Assembly: GCA_902578385.1 (NCBI GenBank)
Contig: CACHCR010000002.1
Location: 1 to 64,000, forward strand
DNA: 64,000 bases
Source of the DNA: an uncultured Fidelibacterota bacterium
GTDB taxonomy: Bacteria; Fidelibacterota; Marinisomatia; Marinisomatales; Marinisomataceae
Direction of reading: 5' to 3'
The notes below the pieces were generated by a model. That model worked only from the letters and a program-made list of their open reading frames with translations, had not been told where the DNA came from and made no database searches. The translations under genes were made by a program, and so were the position numbers. How positions within the stretch are numbered: the first letter of the stretch is position 1; every line of letters begins with the position of its first letter. Shown here one piece after another: positions 24,795 through 33,020 of the stretch.

Positions 24795-24827
24795 GTACTT
24801 TCAAAGTTTTTTTTTAAAAAAAAGTAC
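24795..24827. promoter_or_regulatory. Palindromic T9A8 tract in a divergent intergenic region
   Basis: A T9A8 run (24807-24823) is flanked by GTACTTT (24795-24801) and AAAGTAC (24821-24827). It lies between the divergent glycosyltransferase and acetyltransferase genes. Such tracts bend or stiffen DNA and could act as UP-like elements for either promoter; the sequence gives no direct proof. Confidence 0.25.
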
Positions 24828-24861
24828 TTATTTTTATCACATTTATAGTTAAAATCTTTTT

Positions 24862-25323
24862 ATGGAAAAAGGCCGTCATTCAATAATAAAAAATTCAGAA
24901 ATTGGCAAAGGGACGGTAGTCTGGCATTTTTGTAATATTTATGGTGCGGACATTGGAAAGAATGTCAAGATTGGTTCATATGTAGAAATACAGGATGGTG
25001 TTAAAATTGGAGACAATTCTATTATTAGCTCCCATTCGTTTATATGTTCTTTAGTAACTGTAGGTAAAAATGTTTTTATAGGACATTCTGTGATGACTGT
25101 AAATGATAAAAACCCTCCATCATTTAGAAGAACAGGATCCAAGGATGGATGGTTGCCAACAGATATATGTGATAATGCAGTTATTGGAAGTGGCTGTGTA
25201 ATATTCCCAGTTAGAGTTGGGAAAAACTCAGTTGTTGGTGCTGGATCCGTAGTTACAGAAGATGTTCCTGATAATACTAAGGTTGCTGGTTCGCCAGCAA
25301 AAATCATAGGAAAAGTTGAATAA
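24862..25323 (+). CDS. Left-handed beta-helix acetyltransferase for amino-sugar nucleotides
   Basis: The 153-residue protein consists mostly of hexapeptide repeats (IGKGTVVWHF, IGKNVKIGSYVEI, IGDNSIISSHSFI, VGKNVFIGHS, VGKNSVVGAGSVV) and ends with AGSPAKIIGKV, a trimeric acyl-CoA-dependent transferase signature. The VWHF turn near residue 20 is typical of WlbB/WbpD- and FdtC-like enzymes that acetylate 3-amino sugars on nucleotide carriers. Its TAA overlaps the ATG of an aminotransferase gene, which could supply the amino sugar. Confidence 0.8.
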   Translation: MEKGRHSIIKNSEIGKGTVVWHFCNIYGADIGKNVKIGSYVEIQDGVKIGDNSIISSHSFICSLVTVGKNVFIGHSVMTVNDKNPPSFRRTGSKDGWLPTDICDNAVIGSGCVIFPVRVGKNSVVGAGSVVTEDVPDNTKVAGSPAKIIGKVE

Positions 25324-26430
25324 TGAATATTCCTTTCGCAGACATCAAGAAACAATATTTAAGTATTTCTGATGAAATTAATAATTCTATACAAGAAGTT
25401 TTAAACGATACAGCTTTTATTAGAGGTAAATATGTTGAAAGGTTTGAAAATAATCTTTCAAAATTGTATGGTATAAATCATTGTATTGGAGTGGGCAATG
25501 GTACCGATGCAATATATTTAGCTTTAAGAGCGCTTGATATCGGCCCAGGAGATGAAGTAATAACTGTTTGCAATTCATGGATTTCTACTTCTGAAGTTAT
25601 TGGACAAGTTGGTGCTAATGTTAAATTTATTGATATAGAATTAGATAATTTTAATATTGATGTTAATAAAATTGAGACCAAAATTTCTGAAAAAAACAAA
25701 AGCAATAATTCCTGTTCATTTATATGGTCAACCTGTAAAAAATATGGATTTACTGATTGAAATAGCCAAGAAATATTCCATTCATGTAATTGAAGATTGT
25801 GCTCAAGCAATTTTTGCAGAATTTAAAAACCAATATGTTGGTACATTTGGAGATATTGCAACAATTAGCTTTTATCCTGGTAAGAATTTAGGTGCATTTG
25901 GAGATGCTGGTGCGGTTATTACAAACAACAATAATCTTGCTGAAAAAGTAAGAATGATAGCTAATCATGGGCAAAAAATTAAACATAATCATAAATATGA
26001 AGGTATCAATTCTAGAATGGACGGTTTACAAGGAAACATATTAAATGTTAAATTAAATCATATTTTATCTTGGACAAAGAAAAGACAAGCTATAGCTAAT
26101 ATTTACAGAAAACACCTTAAAGAATTGCCAAACATTTCTATTCCTAAAGTAGATAAAGATTGTACTCATGTATTTCATTTGTACGTTATTTTAGCTGAAA
26201 AAAGAAATGAATTAATGAGCTTCTTGAAAGACAATGGCATAGGAACTGCATTACATTATCCAAATATTCTACCTTTACTAGCATGTTATGACCATTTAAA
26301 TCATTCTGCTTCAGATTTTCCAATGGGGTTTGATGCTTCACAAAGAATTCTTTCCCTGCCTATGTTTCCGGAGCTGGAGGAAAAAGAGATTCAATATGTT
26401 TGTCAAAAAATAAAAGAGTTTTATACATAA
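25323..26430 (+). pseudogene. DegT/DnrJ/EryC1 sugar aminotransferase split by a one-base frameshift
   Basis: The N-terminal part (25323-25760, with IGVGNGTDAIYLALRAL and GDEVITVCNSW) and the C-terminal part (in another frame, with AIIPVHLYGQPV, VIEDCAQAI, the PLP Lys in YPGKNLGAFGDAGA) together make one full-length enzyme of about 368 residues. The join lies at an A7 run, 25690-25696; removing one A gives an unbroken frame reading KISEKTKAIIPVHLYG. Everything else, including catalytic residues, is intact, so either a sequencing indel, a recent mutation or slippage must be considered. The motif around Lys is that of FdtB/QdtB-like 3-ketosugar aminotransferases. It is coupled to the acetyltransferase upstream. 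Confidence 0.85.
25690..25696 (+). other. A7 homopolymer at the aminotransferase frameshift
   Basis: The run reads GAAAAAAAC across codons gaa-aaa-aac. Restoring the downstream frame needs a shift of +1 (or loss of one A). The heptamer A-AAA-AAC is a classic -1 slippage site, but -1 would give the third frame, so ribosomal -1 shifting does not rescue it. Slippage by RNA polymerase or a read error could. Confidence 0.7.
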
Positions 26431-27540
26431 ATGGAATTCATTGATTTAAAAGCTCAACAAAAATTCATAAGAAAGTCATTAAACACTTCAATAAATAAAG
26501 TTTTAGATGATGGTAGATATATTTTAGGGGAAGAAGTTTCTCAGCTCGAAAAACAATTATCTTCCTTTTGTGGATCTCAACATTCTATTGGTTGCTCTAA
26601 TGGTACTGATGCATTAATTATTGCTTTACTTGCATTAGGAATTAAGCCAGGCGATGGAGTAATTACGGTCCCATTTACTTATATTGCAACATTGGAAGCA
26701 ATTGCTACAATTGGAGCAATTCCTGTTTTAGTAGATGTATATGATTCAACTTTTAATATGAACCCTGAATTAATAGAAGATGTTATTAAAAATTCTGAAT
26801 ATAATATTAAAGCTATAATGCCTGTTGATCTATTTGGCTTACCAGCTAGATATAGATTAATTAAAGAAATATCAGAAAAATATGGATTAAAAGTTATTGG
26901 TGATGCCGCACAATCTTTTGGAGCGTCCAAAAATACACTTAATGTTGGAAAATTTTCTGATATTACTACAACTTCTTTTTTTCCTGCTAAGCCTCTTGGA
27001 TGTTACGGAGATGGGGGTGCAATATTTACTGATTCTGATGAATACAACAAAATCATTAGGTCTTTGGCTGTACATGGAAAGGGCTCAGATAAATACGATA
27101 ATATAAGGATTGGGCTAAATTCACGACTTGATACATTACAAGCAGCTATATTAATAGAAAAATTGAAAATTTTCGAAAAAGAAATAGAATTGCGCAACAA
27201 AATTGCAGATTTATATCGCAAAAAGCTTAATAATTTAGATGTAAGATTTCAATATATCCCACAAGGATATAAATCAGTTTATGCACAATTTTCAATAGTT
27301 TTTGATAATCAGAAGGTAAGAGACGAGGCCCAGCTATTATTAAGTAAAAAAAATATACCTTCCGTTATCTACTATTCAATTCCAGGTCATTTGCAAACAG
27401 GATACAAATACTTAAATTATAAAAAAGGTGATTTCCCCGTTACTGAAAAACTTAGTAATACAATTCTTAGTTTACCTATGCATCCTTATTTAAATGAAGA
27501 TGACTTAGATAAAATTGTTGGAGTAATAAAAACCATTTAA
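26431..27540 (+). CDS. DegT-family aminotransferase, WbpE/WlbC-like
   Basis: The 369-residue PLP enzyme has IGCSNGTDALIIALLALGIKPGD, VITVPFTYIAT, IMPVDLFGLPA, IGDAAQSFGA and the PLP Lys in FFPAKPLGCYGDGGA. The FFPxKPLGCYGDGGA signature is characteristic of WbpE/WlbC, which transaminates UDP-2-acetamido-3-keto-glucuronate on the way to UDP-2,3-diacetamido-uronic acids. It starts directly after the frameshifted paralogue. WbpB-like (42140) and WbpD-like (36983) genes elsewhere in the window support the pathway; a WbpI epimerase is not seen. Confidence 0.82.
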   Translation: MEFIDLKAQQKFIRKSLNTSINKVLDDGRYILGEEVSQLEKQLSSFCGSQHSIGCSNGTDALIIALLALGIKPGDGVITVPFTYIATLEAIATIGAIPVLVDVYDSTFNMNPELIEDVIKNSEYNIKAIMPVDLFGLPARYRLIKEISEKYGLKVIGDAAQSFGASKNTLNVGKFSDITTTSFFPAKPLGCYGDGGAIFTDSDEYNKIIRSLAVHGKGSDKYDNIRIGLNSRLDTLQAAILIEKLKIFEKEIELRNKIADLYRKKLNNLDVRFQYIPQGYKSVYAQFSIVFDNQKVRDEAQLLLSKKNIPSVIYYSIPGHLQTGYKYLNYKKGDFPVTEKLSNTILSLPMHPYLNEDDLDKIVGVIKTI

Positions 27541-27558
27541 AAAATTATAGGAGATATA

Positions 27559-28440
27559 ATGTCAAGATCAGATAGTAAAAGTCACGTTAGAATTGGAGTA
27601 ATAGGAAAAGGTTTTGTAGGAACAGCCGTTTCTCATGGTTTTTCTCACCAGACTGGATATGGTGCGGATATTAAGATTTATGATAAGAATCCAGCTAAGT
27701 CTCAGAACTCTTTGGAGGAGACTGTTAATGAGTCTGACTATCTTTTTTTATCGGTTCCAACACCATCAGCAAAAGATGGAACAATAGATTTGTCTATTGT
27801 TGAAAGTGCGCTTGAATCAATAAATAATGTTAATGATAACGATAATAATATTGTCCTTTTGCGATCAACAGTAACACCAGGTACAACAGAATCTTTGCAA
27901 AAAAAGTATCCTAATTTAAGATTTGTTTTCAATCCAGAATTCTTAACAGAAAGATCTGCCTCTTTTGATTTTATCAATCAGACTAGAGTTATACTTGGTG
28001 GAGAAATAGAAAATACTGAAAAAGTAAAAAAATTATACAGAGATAGATTTGGGGAATATCTACCTGTTCTTCAAACAAGTTTTCAAACCGCAGAATTAAT
28101 TAAATATATGAATAACTTATTTTTTGCTACGAAAGTTTCTTTTTTGAATGAAATGAAGTTATTGTCTGATGAAATTGGGGCAGATTGGGATGATGCTGTT
28201 GAGGGATTTATTCTTGATGGAAGAATCGGGCACTCTCACATATCCGTCCCTGGACCGGATGGAAAATTTGGATTTGGAGGTAGCTGTTTTCCAAAAGATA
28301 TTCAAGCTCTTATAAATTTTGGAGAACAAAATGGAATTGAGATGAATGTACTAAAAGGTGCATGGAAAACTAACTTAAAGGTAAGACCAGACAAAGATTG
28401 GGAAAACCTTAAAGGCAGAGCTGTTTCAGATGAAGAATAA
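27559..28440 (+). CDS. Short UDP-glucose/GDP-mannose dehydrogenase-family protein
   Basis: The 293-residue protein has GVIGKGFVGTAV for NAD binding, FLSVPTPSA, LLRSTVTPGTTE, FNPEFLTERSA, ELIKYMNNLFFATKVSFLNE and the catalytic Cys in FGFGGSCFPKD. Full-length sugar-nucleotide dehydrogenases have over 400 residues; here the C-terminal UDP-binding domain is missing and the chain stops shortly after the central domain. The overall pattern is intact, not a random truncation. It may oxidise a sugar nucleotide to a uronic acid. GGAG lies ahead of the ATG. It overlaps the kinase gene by 11 bases. Confidence 0.78.
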   Translation: MSRSDSKSHVRIGVIGKGFVGTAVSHGFSHQTGYGADIKIYDKNPAKSQNSLEETVNESDYLFLSVPTPSAKDGTIDLSIVESALESINNVNDNDNNIVLLRSTVTPGTTESLQKKYPNLRFVFNPEFLTERSASFDFINQTRVILGGEIENTEKVKKLYRDRFGEYLPVLQTSFQTAELIKYMNNLFFATKVSFLNEMKLLSDEIGADWDDAVEGFILDGRIGHSHISVPGPDGKFGFGGSCFPKDIQALINFGEQNGIEMNVLKGAWKTNLKVRPDKDWENLKGRAVSDEE

Positions 28441-28894
28441 GAAACCTTTTCAAGCTATTTGGCTTACAGGGCAACCTGGTAGCGGTAAAACAACTCTAGC
28501 TAACTTATTATTTTATCATTTAAAAGAAAATTCACCAAACAAATCTTTTTTTAATATTGATGGAGATGATTTAAGAGATCTTTTTCAAAATAAAGACTAT
28601 TCAAAAAAAGGAAGAGAAGCAAATATTAGGCTAGGTATGAGTATCGCTGCTTATTTAATTAATAAAAATTGTCTTCCAATAATTTCTCTGGTATCTCCTT
28701 ATTTAAATTTAAGAGAAGAGTTTAAATCAAAGTATAGCGTTTTAGAGGTTTATGTTCATACTAGCGAAATTAGAGGTAGAGAAAATTACTTTGTAGAAGA
28801 TTACGAACCTCCACATAATAATTTTATAGAGATGGATACAACAAATAAAACTAAAGAGGAAAGTTTAGATGAAATACTCAATGTTTATAGGTAG
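28430..28894 (+). CDS. APS-kinase-like small kinase
   Basis: The 154-residue protein has a P-loop WLTGQPGSGKTT, the DGDDLR motif, REANIRLGM, the ISLVSPYLNLR segment and LEVYVHTS, all matching adenylylsulfate kinase. It lacks the lid segment (KGLYKKAR ... NFTGID in classical CysC) that contacts APS, so the phosphate acceptor may not be APS. Related kinases in capsule loci act on other nucleotide-linked groups, for example in O-methyl phosphoramidate synthesis. It overlaps the sugar dehydrogenase upstream by 11 bases and the nucleotidyltransferase downstream by 26 bases. Confidence 0.72.
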   Translation: MKNKKPFQAIWLTGQPGSGKTTLANLLFYHLKENSPNKSFFNIDGDDLRDLFQNKDYSKKGREANIRLGMSIAAYLINKNCLPIISLVSPYLNLREEFKSKYSVLEVYVHTSEIRGRENYFVEDYEPPHNNFIEMDTTNKTKEESLDEILNVYR

Positions 28895-29216
28895 GTGGCA
28901 ACCTTGGCATAAAGGTCATCGTTGGTTAATTGATCAAAGATTAAATGATAATAAAAATGTTTTAATATGCATAAGAGACATGGAAACTGACGAAAATAAT
29001 CCATATACAGCAGAAGAAGTTAAGATAAATGTAGAAAAATCGTTAAATGATTTGGTGTCAAGTAAAAGAGTAAAGGTGATAATTATTCCTGATATTGAAT
29101 CTGTAAATTATGGACGAGGAGTCGGATATGACATTATTGAACATATACCTCCCTCAAACATTGAGAAAATTTCTGCTACAGAAATTAGAAATAAATTATC
29201 TCAAAATACTCAATGA
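28869..29216 (+). CDS. Small HxGH nucleotidyltransferase (NMNAT/cytidylyltransferase-like)
   Basis: The 115-residue protein has FIGRWQPWHKGHRWLID with the HxGH nucleotide-binding motif at the N-terminus and ISATEIRNKL at the C-terminus, matching the ISxTxxR motif of NMN adenylyltransferase and related enzymes. At this length only the minimal Rossmann core is present. It should activate a phosphate-containing small molecule with NMP. Coupling to the kinase gene (overlap 26 bases) and the flippase gene (overlap 4 bases) suggests it prepares an unusual glycan building block or substituent. The substrate is unknown. Confidence 0.72.
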   Translation: MKYSMFIGRWQPWHKGHRWLIDQRLNDNKNVLICIRDMETDENNPYTAEEVKINVEKSLNDLVSSKRVKVIIIPDIESVNYGRGVGYDIIEHIPPSNIEKISATEIRNKLSQNTQ

Positions 29217-30460
29217 GTATTTTAAAAGACAAATATTTAAAAAATATAGCAAAAATCTTTTCTGCCAATTCCTTAATTCAATTAATACCTGCATTAGGCA
29301 TCTTAATATTAGCACGAATTTTTAGTCCTGAAGGATTTGGATTATTTGCTGTATGGTCAAGTTTTGTATTTATTGGATTAAATGCTGCAATCTTAAAATT
29401 AGAAGTATCTATTTTTGACGAAGTAAGCGGAAATCGAATGAAAGCAGTTCAGATTATGCTCTTTGTTAGTCTAATTTTATCTATTGCCATTGGATTTTTA
29501 GCAAGCATAATATTTTATTCCATAGATTATGAGCAATTCAATATTCTAGATATTATTTTTGGCGCCACTGCTATTTTCCTTTTAGCAGCTTATAGGATTT
29601 GGACACTTTTGCTAACAGCTGAAGCTCAATTTGATAATCTAATTATTATAAGACTTGTCAATGCATCAGCTGTATTATTATCTCAAATAATTTTTGGTCT
29701 ATACAATCCTGAATACAAAAGCTTAATAATCGGATTTATTGTTGCTCATGTTATAACTTTATTTTTTGCTCAAAAAATACAGCCCATTACTTTTACATTT
29801 CGGATTGATAATATTTTTATTAACGTTAAAAAATATTTTAAAAAACATATTAGATACCCTTTATTCTCATTACCAAGCGAAGTAGTTAGTTCAGTTAGCT
29901 CACAGATTCCTTTCATAATATTGCTAAGTAAGTATGGTCCTGACTTAACAGGACAATTTGCAATGGCATTTAAAATACTAGGAGTGCCCATGGGTTTTGT
30001 AGGTAAGGCTGTTGGAGATGTTTTTAGACAAAAATCTGCTGAAGATTATAAAGTAATAAAGAATTGTAGAGATACTTTTAATAAGACATTTTTTCTTTTA
30101 TTTTGTGTATCATTATTTTCAGCACTATTCACTTGGAATTTTATCTCACCTATTGTTTTAATAGTATTTGGAAGTGAATGGGAGCTGGCAGGTGCAATAT
30201 GCATTTTTTTAATTCCATTGTTTTCTATGAATCTGATTGTTAGTCCTTTAACATTCACATTATATGTTGTTCAGAAGCAACATATCGATTTGCTATGGCA
30301 ATTAATTCTTATAGTGACTGTATATTTATGTCTCACAATGACAACAAATTTTAATACATCAATTATTTATTATAGCATCACTTATTCGATGCTATATATT
30401 TTACTATTACCATATCTTTATTATATTTCAGGTGATTTATCTAAAAATCAAAATCTCTAG
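29213..30460 (+). CDS. Polysaccharide flippase (Wzx-like, MATE/MOP superfamily)
   Basis: The 415-residue integral membrane protein has about twelve hydrophobic helices. The N-terminal region (ANSLIQLIPALGILILARIFSPEGFGLFAVWSS, here given in two parts: ANSLIQLIPALGIL and ILARIFSPEGFGLFA) is typical of O-antigen flippases, and GPDLTGQFAMAFKILGVP in the middle is a frequent motif. It should move lipid-linked oligosaccharide across the inner membrane. ATGA overlap with the nucleotidyltransferase upstream; hisH begins two bases after its stop. It is the only clear Wzx candidate in the window. Confidence 0.82.
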   Translation: MSILKDKYLKNIAKIFSANSLIQLIPALGILILARIFSPEGFGLFAVWSSFVFIGLNAAILKLEVSIFDEVSGNRMKAVQIMLFVSLILSIAIGFLASIIFYSIDYEQFNILDIIFGATAIFLLAAYRIWTLLLTAEAQFDNLIIIRLVNASAVLLSQIIFGLYNPEYKSLIIGFIVAHVITLFFAQKIQPITFTFRIDNIFINVKKYFKKHIRYPLFSLPSEVVSSVSSQIPFIILLSKYGPDLTGQFAMAFKILGVPMGFVGKAVGDVFRQKSAEDYKVIKNCRDTFNKTFFLLFCVSLFSALFTWNFISPIVLIVFGSEWELAGAICIFLIPLFSMNLIVSPLTFTLYVVQKQHIDLLWQLILIVTVYLCLTMTTNFNTSIIYYSITYSMLYILLLPYLYYISGDLSKNQNL

Positions 30461-30462
30461 CT

Positions 30463-31089
30463 ATGAGAAAAAATAAAATTTGTATAATAGATCATGGTGT
30501 CGGTAATAATAAATCAGTTAAGAGTATAATTAATCACATTGGGTATCAATGTACTATTTCTAATGATATTAAAGTGCTGGATGACGCAGAATTATTAATA
30601 TTGCCTGGCGTTGGGTCTTTTGATGCTGGAATAAAGAGTCTTCATGATTTAAACCTTTTCGAATTTTTAAAATCAAAATCGGAGGACGGAAATACTATTA
30701 TTTTGGGGATATGTCTAGGGATGCAGCTTTTATTTGACAGTAGCGAAGAGGGAAAGTTAGATGGACTTGGTATTATAGCAGGAAGTGTTAAAAAATTTCC
30801 AGAAAATAAAGATTATCCTGTTCCTCATATTGGGTGGAATAAAGTTATTGATTCATCAGGATTTTTTGAATCTAATGATATAAAATATTATCCTCGGTTC
30901 TATTTTGTTCACTCCTATTATGTTGATTGTCAAGATCAGTCTAATATTCTTGGCGTTACTGAATATGGTAGTAAGTTTACCTCTGCTGTTAAAAAAGATA
31001 AAATCATTGGAGTTCAATTTCATCCAGAAAAAAGTCATGGCTGCGGTATGTTATTATTTAAAAAAATATGTGGGATGTTAAGTGATTAA
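30463..31089 (+). CDS. hisH: HisH-like glutamine amidotransferase of a sugar amidation module
   Basis: The 208-residue class I glutaminase has ELLILPGVGSFDAG, the nucleophile Cys in ILGICLGMQLLF, and the His-Glu pair in GVQFHPEKSH. In histidine synthesis HisH feeds ammonia to HisF, but here it is followed by a HisF-like gene lacking a key catalytic Asp and by an N-acetyl sugar amidotransferase, as in the wbp/hisH2-hisF2-wbpG arrangement of Pseudomonas O-antigen loci. It thus probably supplies ammonia for converting an acetamido group to an acetamidino group. Confidence 0.85.
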   Translation: MRKNKICIIDHGVGNNKSVKSIINHIGYQCTISNDIKVLDDAELLILPGVGSFDAGIKSLHDLNLFEFLKSKSEDGNTIILGICLGMQLLFDSSEEGKLDGLGIIAGSVKKFPENKDYPVPHIGWNKVIDSSGFFESNDIKYYPRFYFVHSYYVDCQDQSNILGVTEYGSKFTSAVKKDKIIGVQFHPEKSHGCGMLLFKKICGMLSD

Positions 31090-31855
31090 TTTTAGAGTTA
31101 TACCCTCAATGCTTCTAATTGATGATTCTGTTGTAAAGGGAAAAAATTTTAAGAATCATACTTATGTCGGAGACCCTATTAATATATTAAAAATCTATAA
31201 TAAAAAAGAAGTTGATGAGCTATTAATATCAGACATTGGTATTAATAAAAATAATAAATCAATTAATTTTGATTTGATTGAAACAATTGTTGATGAAGCA
31301 TTTATGCCTATTGCTTATGGAGGAGGTATTAATAATCTAGATGACATAAATCAATTATTTAATATTGGTATAGAGAAAGTTGTATTAACAACTATAGCAT
31401 TTTATGATCCAGATTTGGTTCAAAAAGCAAGCAATCGTTTCGGAGCTCAAAGTATAGCAGTTGGTATAGATGTAAAAAAAGATTTTCTTGGACGTCAACA
31501 TGCTTATGTCAAAAATGGATCTATTAATACAAAAATGAGTTTATTAGAATACATTGATAAACTGTCGCAATATAGTTTTGGAGAATTGATTGTAAATAAC
31601 ATTAATCGTGAAGGTACATTTTCTGGAATTGATTTAAAAATACCTGATAGTATTGTTAAAAAATTAAATATTCCATTGTTGATCAGTGGAGGTACAAAAG
31701 ATTTTAATGACATTGAACAGATGATGAAAATTAAAGGATTGTCAGGTGTAATAGGGGGGGCTATTTTTACATATTACGGTAAACATAGAGCAGTACTTCC
31801 TACCTATTTATCAGGAGAAAATTTAGAAAAGATAAATAAAGTGTGGGAAATATAA
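31082..31855 (+). CDS. hisF: HisF-like ammonia-channel protein of a sugar amidation module
   Basis: The 257-residue TIM barrel aligns with HisF throughout: RVIPSMLLIDDSVVKGKNF, YGGGINNLDD, VGIDVKK and LLISGGTKDF. At the first catalytic position HisF has Asp (IPCLDVKDG); here it is Leu, while the second Asp (GIDVK) is kept. The loss fits LPS-type HisF2 proteins that serve as ammonia conduits instead of making imidazole glycerol phosphate. GTG at 31082 is the start and overlaps hisH by eight bases; the stop overlaps the amidotransferase ATG (TAATG). Confidence 0.83.
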   Translation: MINFRVIPSMLLIDDSVVKGKNFKNHTYVGDPINILKIYNKKEVDELLISDIGINKNNKSINFDLIETIVDEAFMPIAYGGGINNLDDINQLFNIGIEKVVLTTIAFYDPDLVQKASNRFGAQSIAVGIDVKKDFLGRQHAYVKNGSINTKMSLLEYIDKLSQYSFGELIVNNINREGTFSGIDLKIPDSIVKKLNIPLLISGGTKDFNDIEQMMKIKGLSGVIGGAIFTYYGKHRAVLPTYLSGENLEKINKVWEI

Positions 31856-33000
31856 TGGATTATAAGCAGTGTAGTAGATGTATAATGGACACAACTGATG
31901 AACACATTTATTTTAACGAAAATGGTATTTGTAATCATTGTATAAGATTCGAAGAATCCCAAAAAACTAAATGGTTTCCAAATAAAGAGGGTGAAAAAAA
32001 GTTAAAAAATTTATTCAATCTTATTAAAAATGAAGGCAAAAATAAAGAGTATGATTGCATTTTAGGTTTGAGTGGAGGGCTTGATAGTTCATATGTTGCA
32101 ATTTTAGCCAAGAAGTATGGACTTCGTCCATTAGTCTTTCATGTTGATGCTGGATGGAATTCAGAATTGGCAGTTTACAATATTGAGAAGGTAATTGAAT
32201 ATTGCAATTATGATTTAGTAACTCATATTATGGATTGGAATGAAATAAAAGATTTACAAAGAGCTTATATTAAATCAGGGGTAGCTAACCAAGATGTTGT
32301 ACAAGACCATTCATTTGTGTCAATATTATACCATTATGCTAATAAACATCGTATCAAATATGTATTGAATGGCTCAAATATTGCGACTGAGAGTGTATTC
32401 CCATCTTCTTGGCATCATGATGCGATGGATTCAATTAACTTAAAAGCTATTCATAAAAAATATGGTGAAATAAAGCTTAAGCATTTTAAGCCAATATCAT
32501 TTTTTCAGTATTATTTTTGGTATCCAATTATTAAAAAAATGACAGTACTTAATCCTTTGAACCTAGTATACTATAATCCTGAAGAAGTAAAAGAATTTTT
32601 AATGAAAAATATTGGTTATAAGCCTTATGGACGTAAGCATGGAGAATCTGGATTTACAAAGTTTTTTCAAAATTATTTTTTAGTTGAAAAGTTTGGATAT
32701 GATAAAAGAAAATTACATTTGTCTAGTATGATCTTAAGTAATCTCATAACCAGAGATGAAGCCATAGAAGAATTAAAAAAACCTCTATATGATGAGTTAG
32801 AGTTAATTCAAGATAAAGCTTTTGTGGCAAAAAAATTAGGATTTTCTGTAGAAGAGTTAGATAGTTTTATTAGTCAAGATAATGGTCACTATAGCGATTT
32901 TGCAAATTGGGACTCAAGATACAAACTTTTAAAAAAGCTTCAACATTTTATAACAAACTATACTTCAATAAAGATTAACACATATTACAAAAAAATATAA
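31855..33000 (+). CDS. N-acetyl sugar amidotransferase (WbpG/PseA/WbuX type), copy 1
   Basis: The 381-residue protein has two CxxC pairs (CSRC, CNHC) near the N-terminus, a PP-loop LGLSGGLDSSYVA (about residue 75), the FHVDAGWNSELAV strand, and NGSNIATESVFPSSW. The family uses ATP to activate an N-acetyl group and ammonia to make an acetamidino sugar. The preceding hisH and hisF supply ammonia. I chose the ATG at 31855 because it overlaps the hisF stop; a GTG four codons upstream is possible. A paralogue lies at 39721-40845. Confidence 0.87.
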   Translation: MDYKQCSRCIMDTTDEHIYFNENGICNHCIRFEESQKTKWFPNKEGEKKLKNLFNLIKNEGKNKEYDCILGLSGGLDSSYVAILAKKYGLRPLVFHVDAGWNSELAVYNIEKVIEYCNYDLVTHIMDWNEIKDLQRAYIKSGVANQDVVQDHSFVSILYHYANKHRIKYVLNGSNIATESVFPSSWHHDAMDSINLKAIHKKYGEIKLKHFKPISFFQYYFWYPIIKKMTVLNPLNLVYYNPEEVKEFLMKNIGYKPYGRKHGESGFTKFFQNYFLVEKFGYDKRKLHLSSMILSNLITRDEAIEELKKPLYDELELIQDKAFVAKKLGFSVEELDSFISQDNGHYSDFANWDSRYKLLKKLQHFITNYTSIKINTYYKKI

Positions 33001-33020
33001 TAGAATTTTTAATAGTAAAT

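Noticed and set aside
25689-25697. Programmed -1 ribosomal frameshift at A-AAA-AAC
   Set aside because: The heptamer is in the right phase for -1 slippage, but the downstream aminotransferase frame needs +1, so -1 shifting would not make a full protein.
25478-25810. 110-residue minus-strand open frame over the frameshifted aminotransferase
   Set aside because: Antisense to clear aminotransferase motifs in both halves; no support of its own.
30463-31855. Histidine biosynthesis genes
   Set aside because: HisF lacks the first catalytic Asp and the pair is coupled to a sugar amidotransferase, with no other his genes around.
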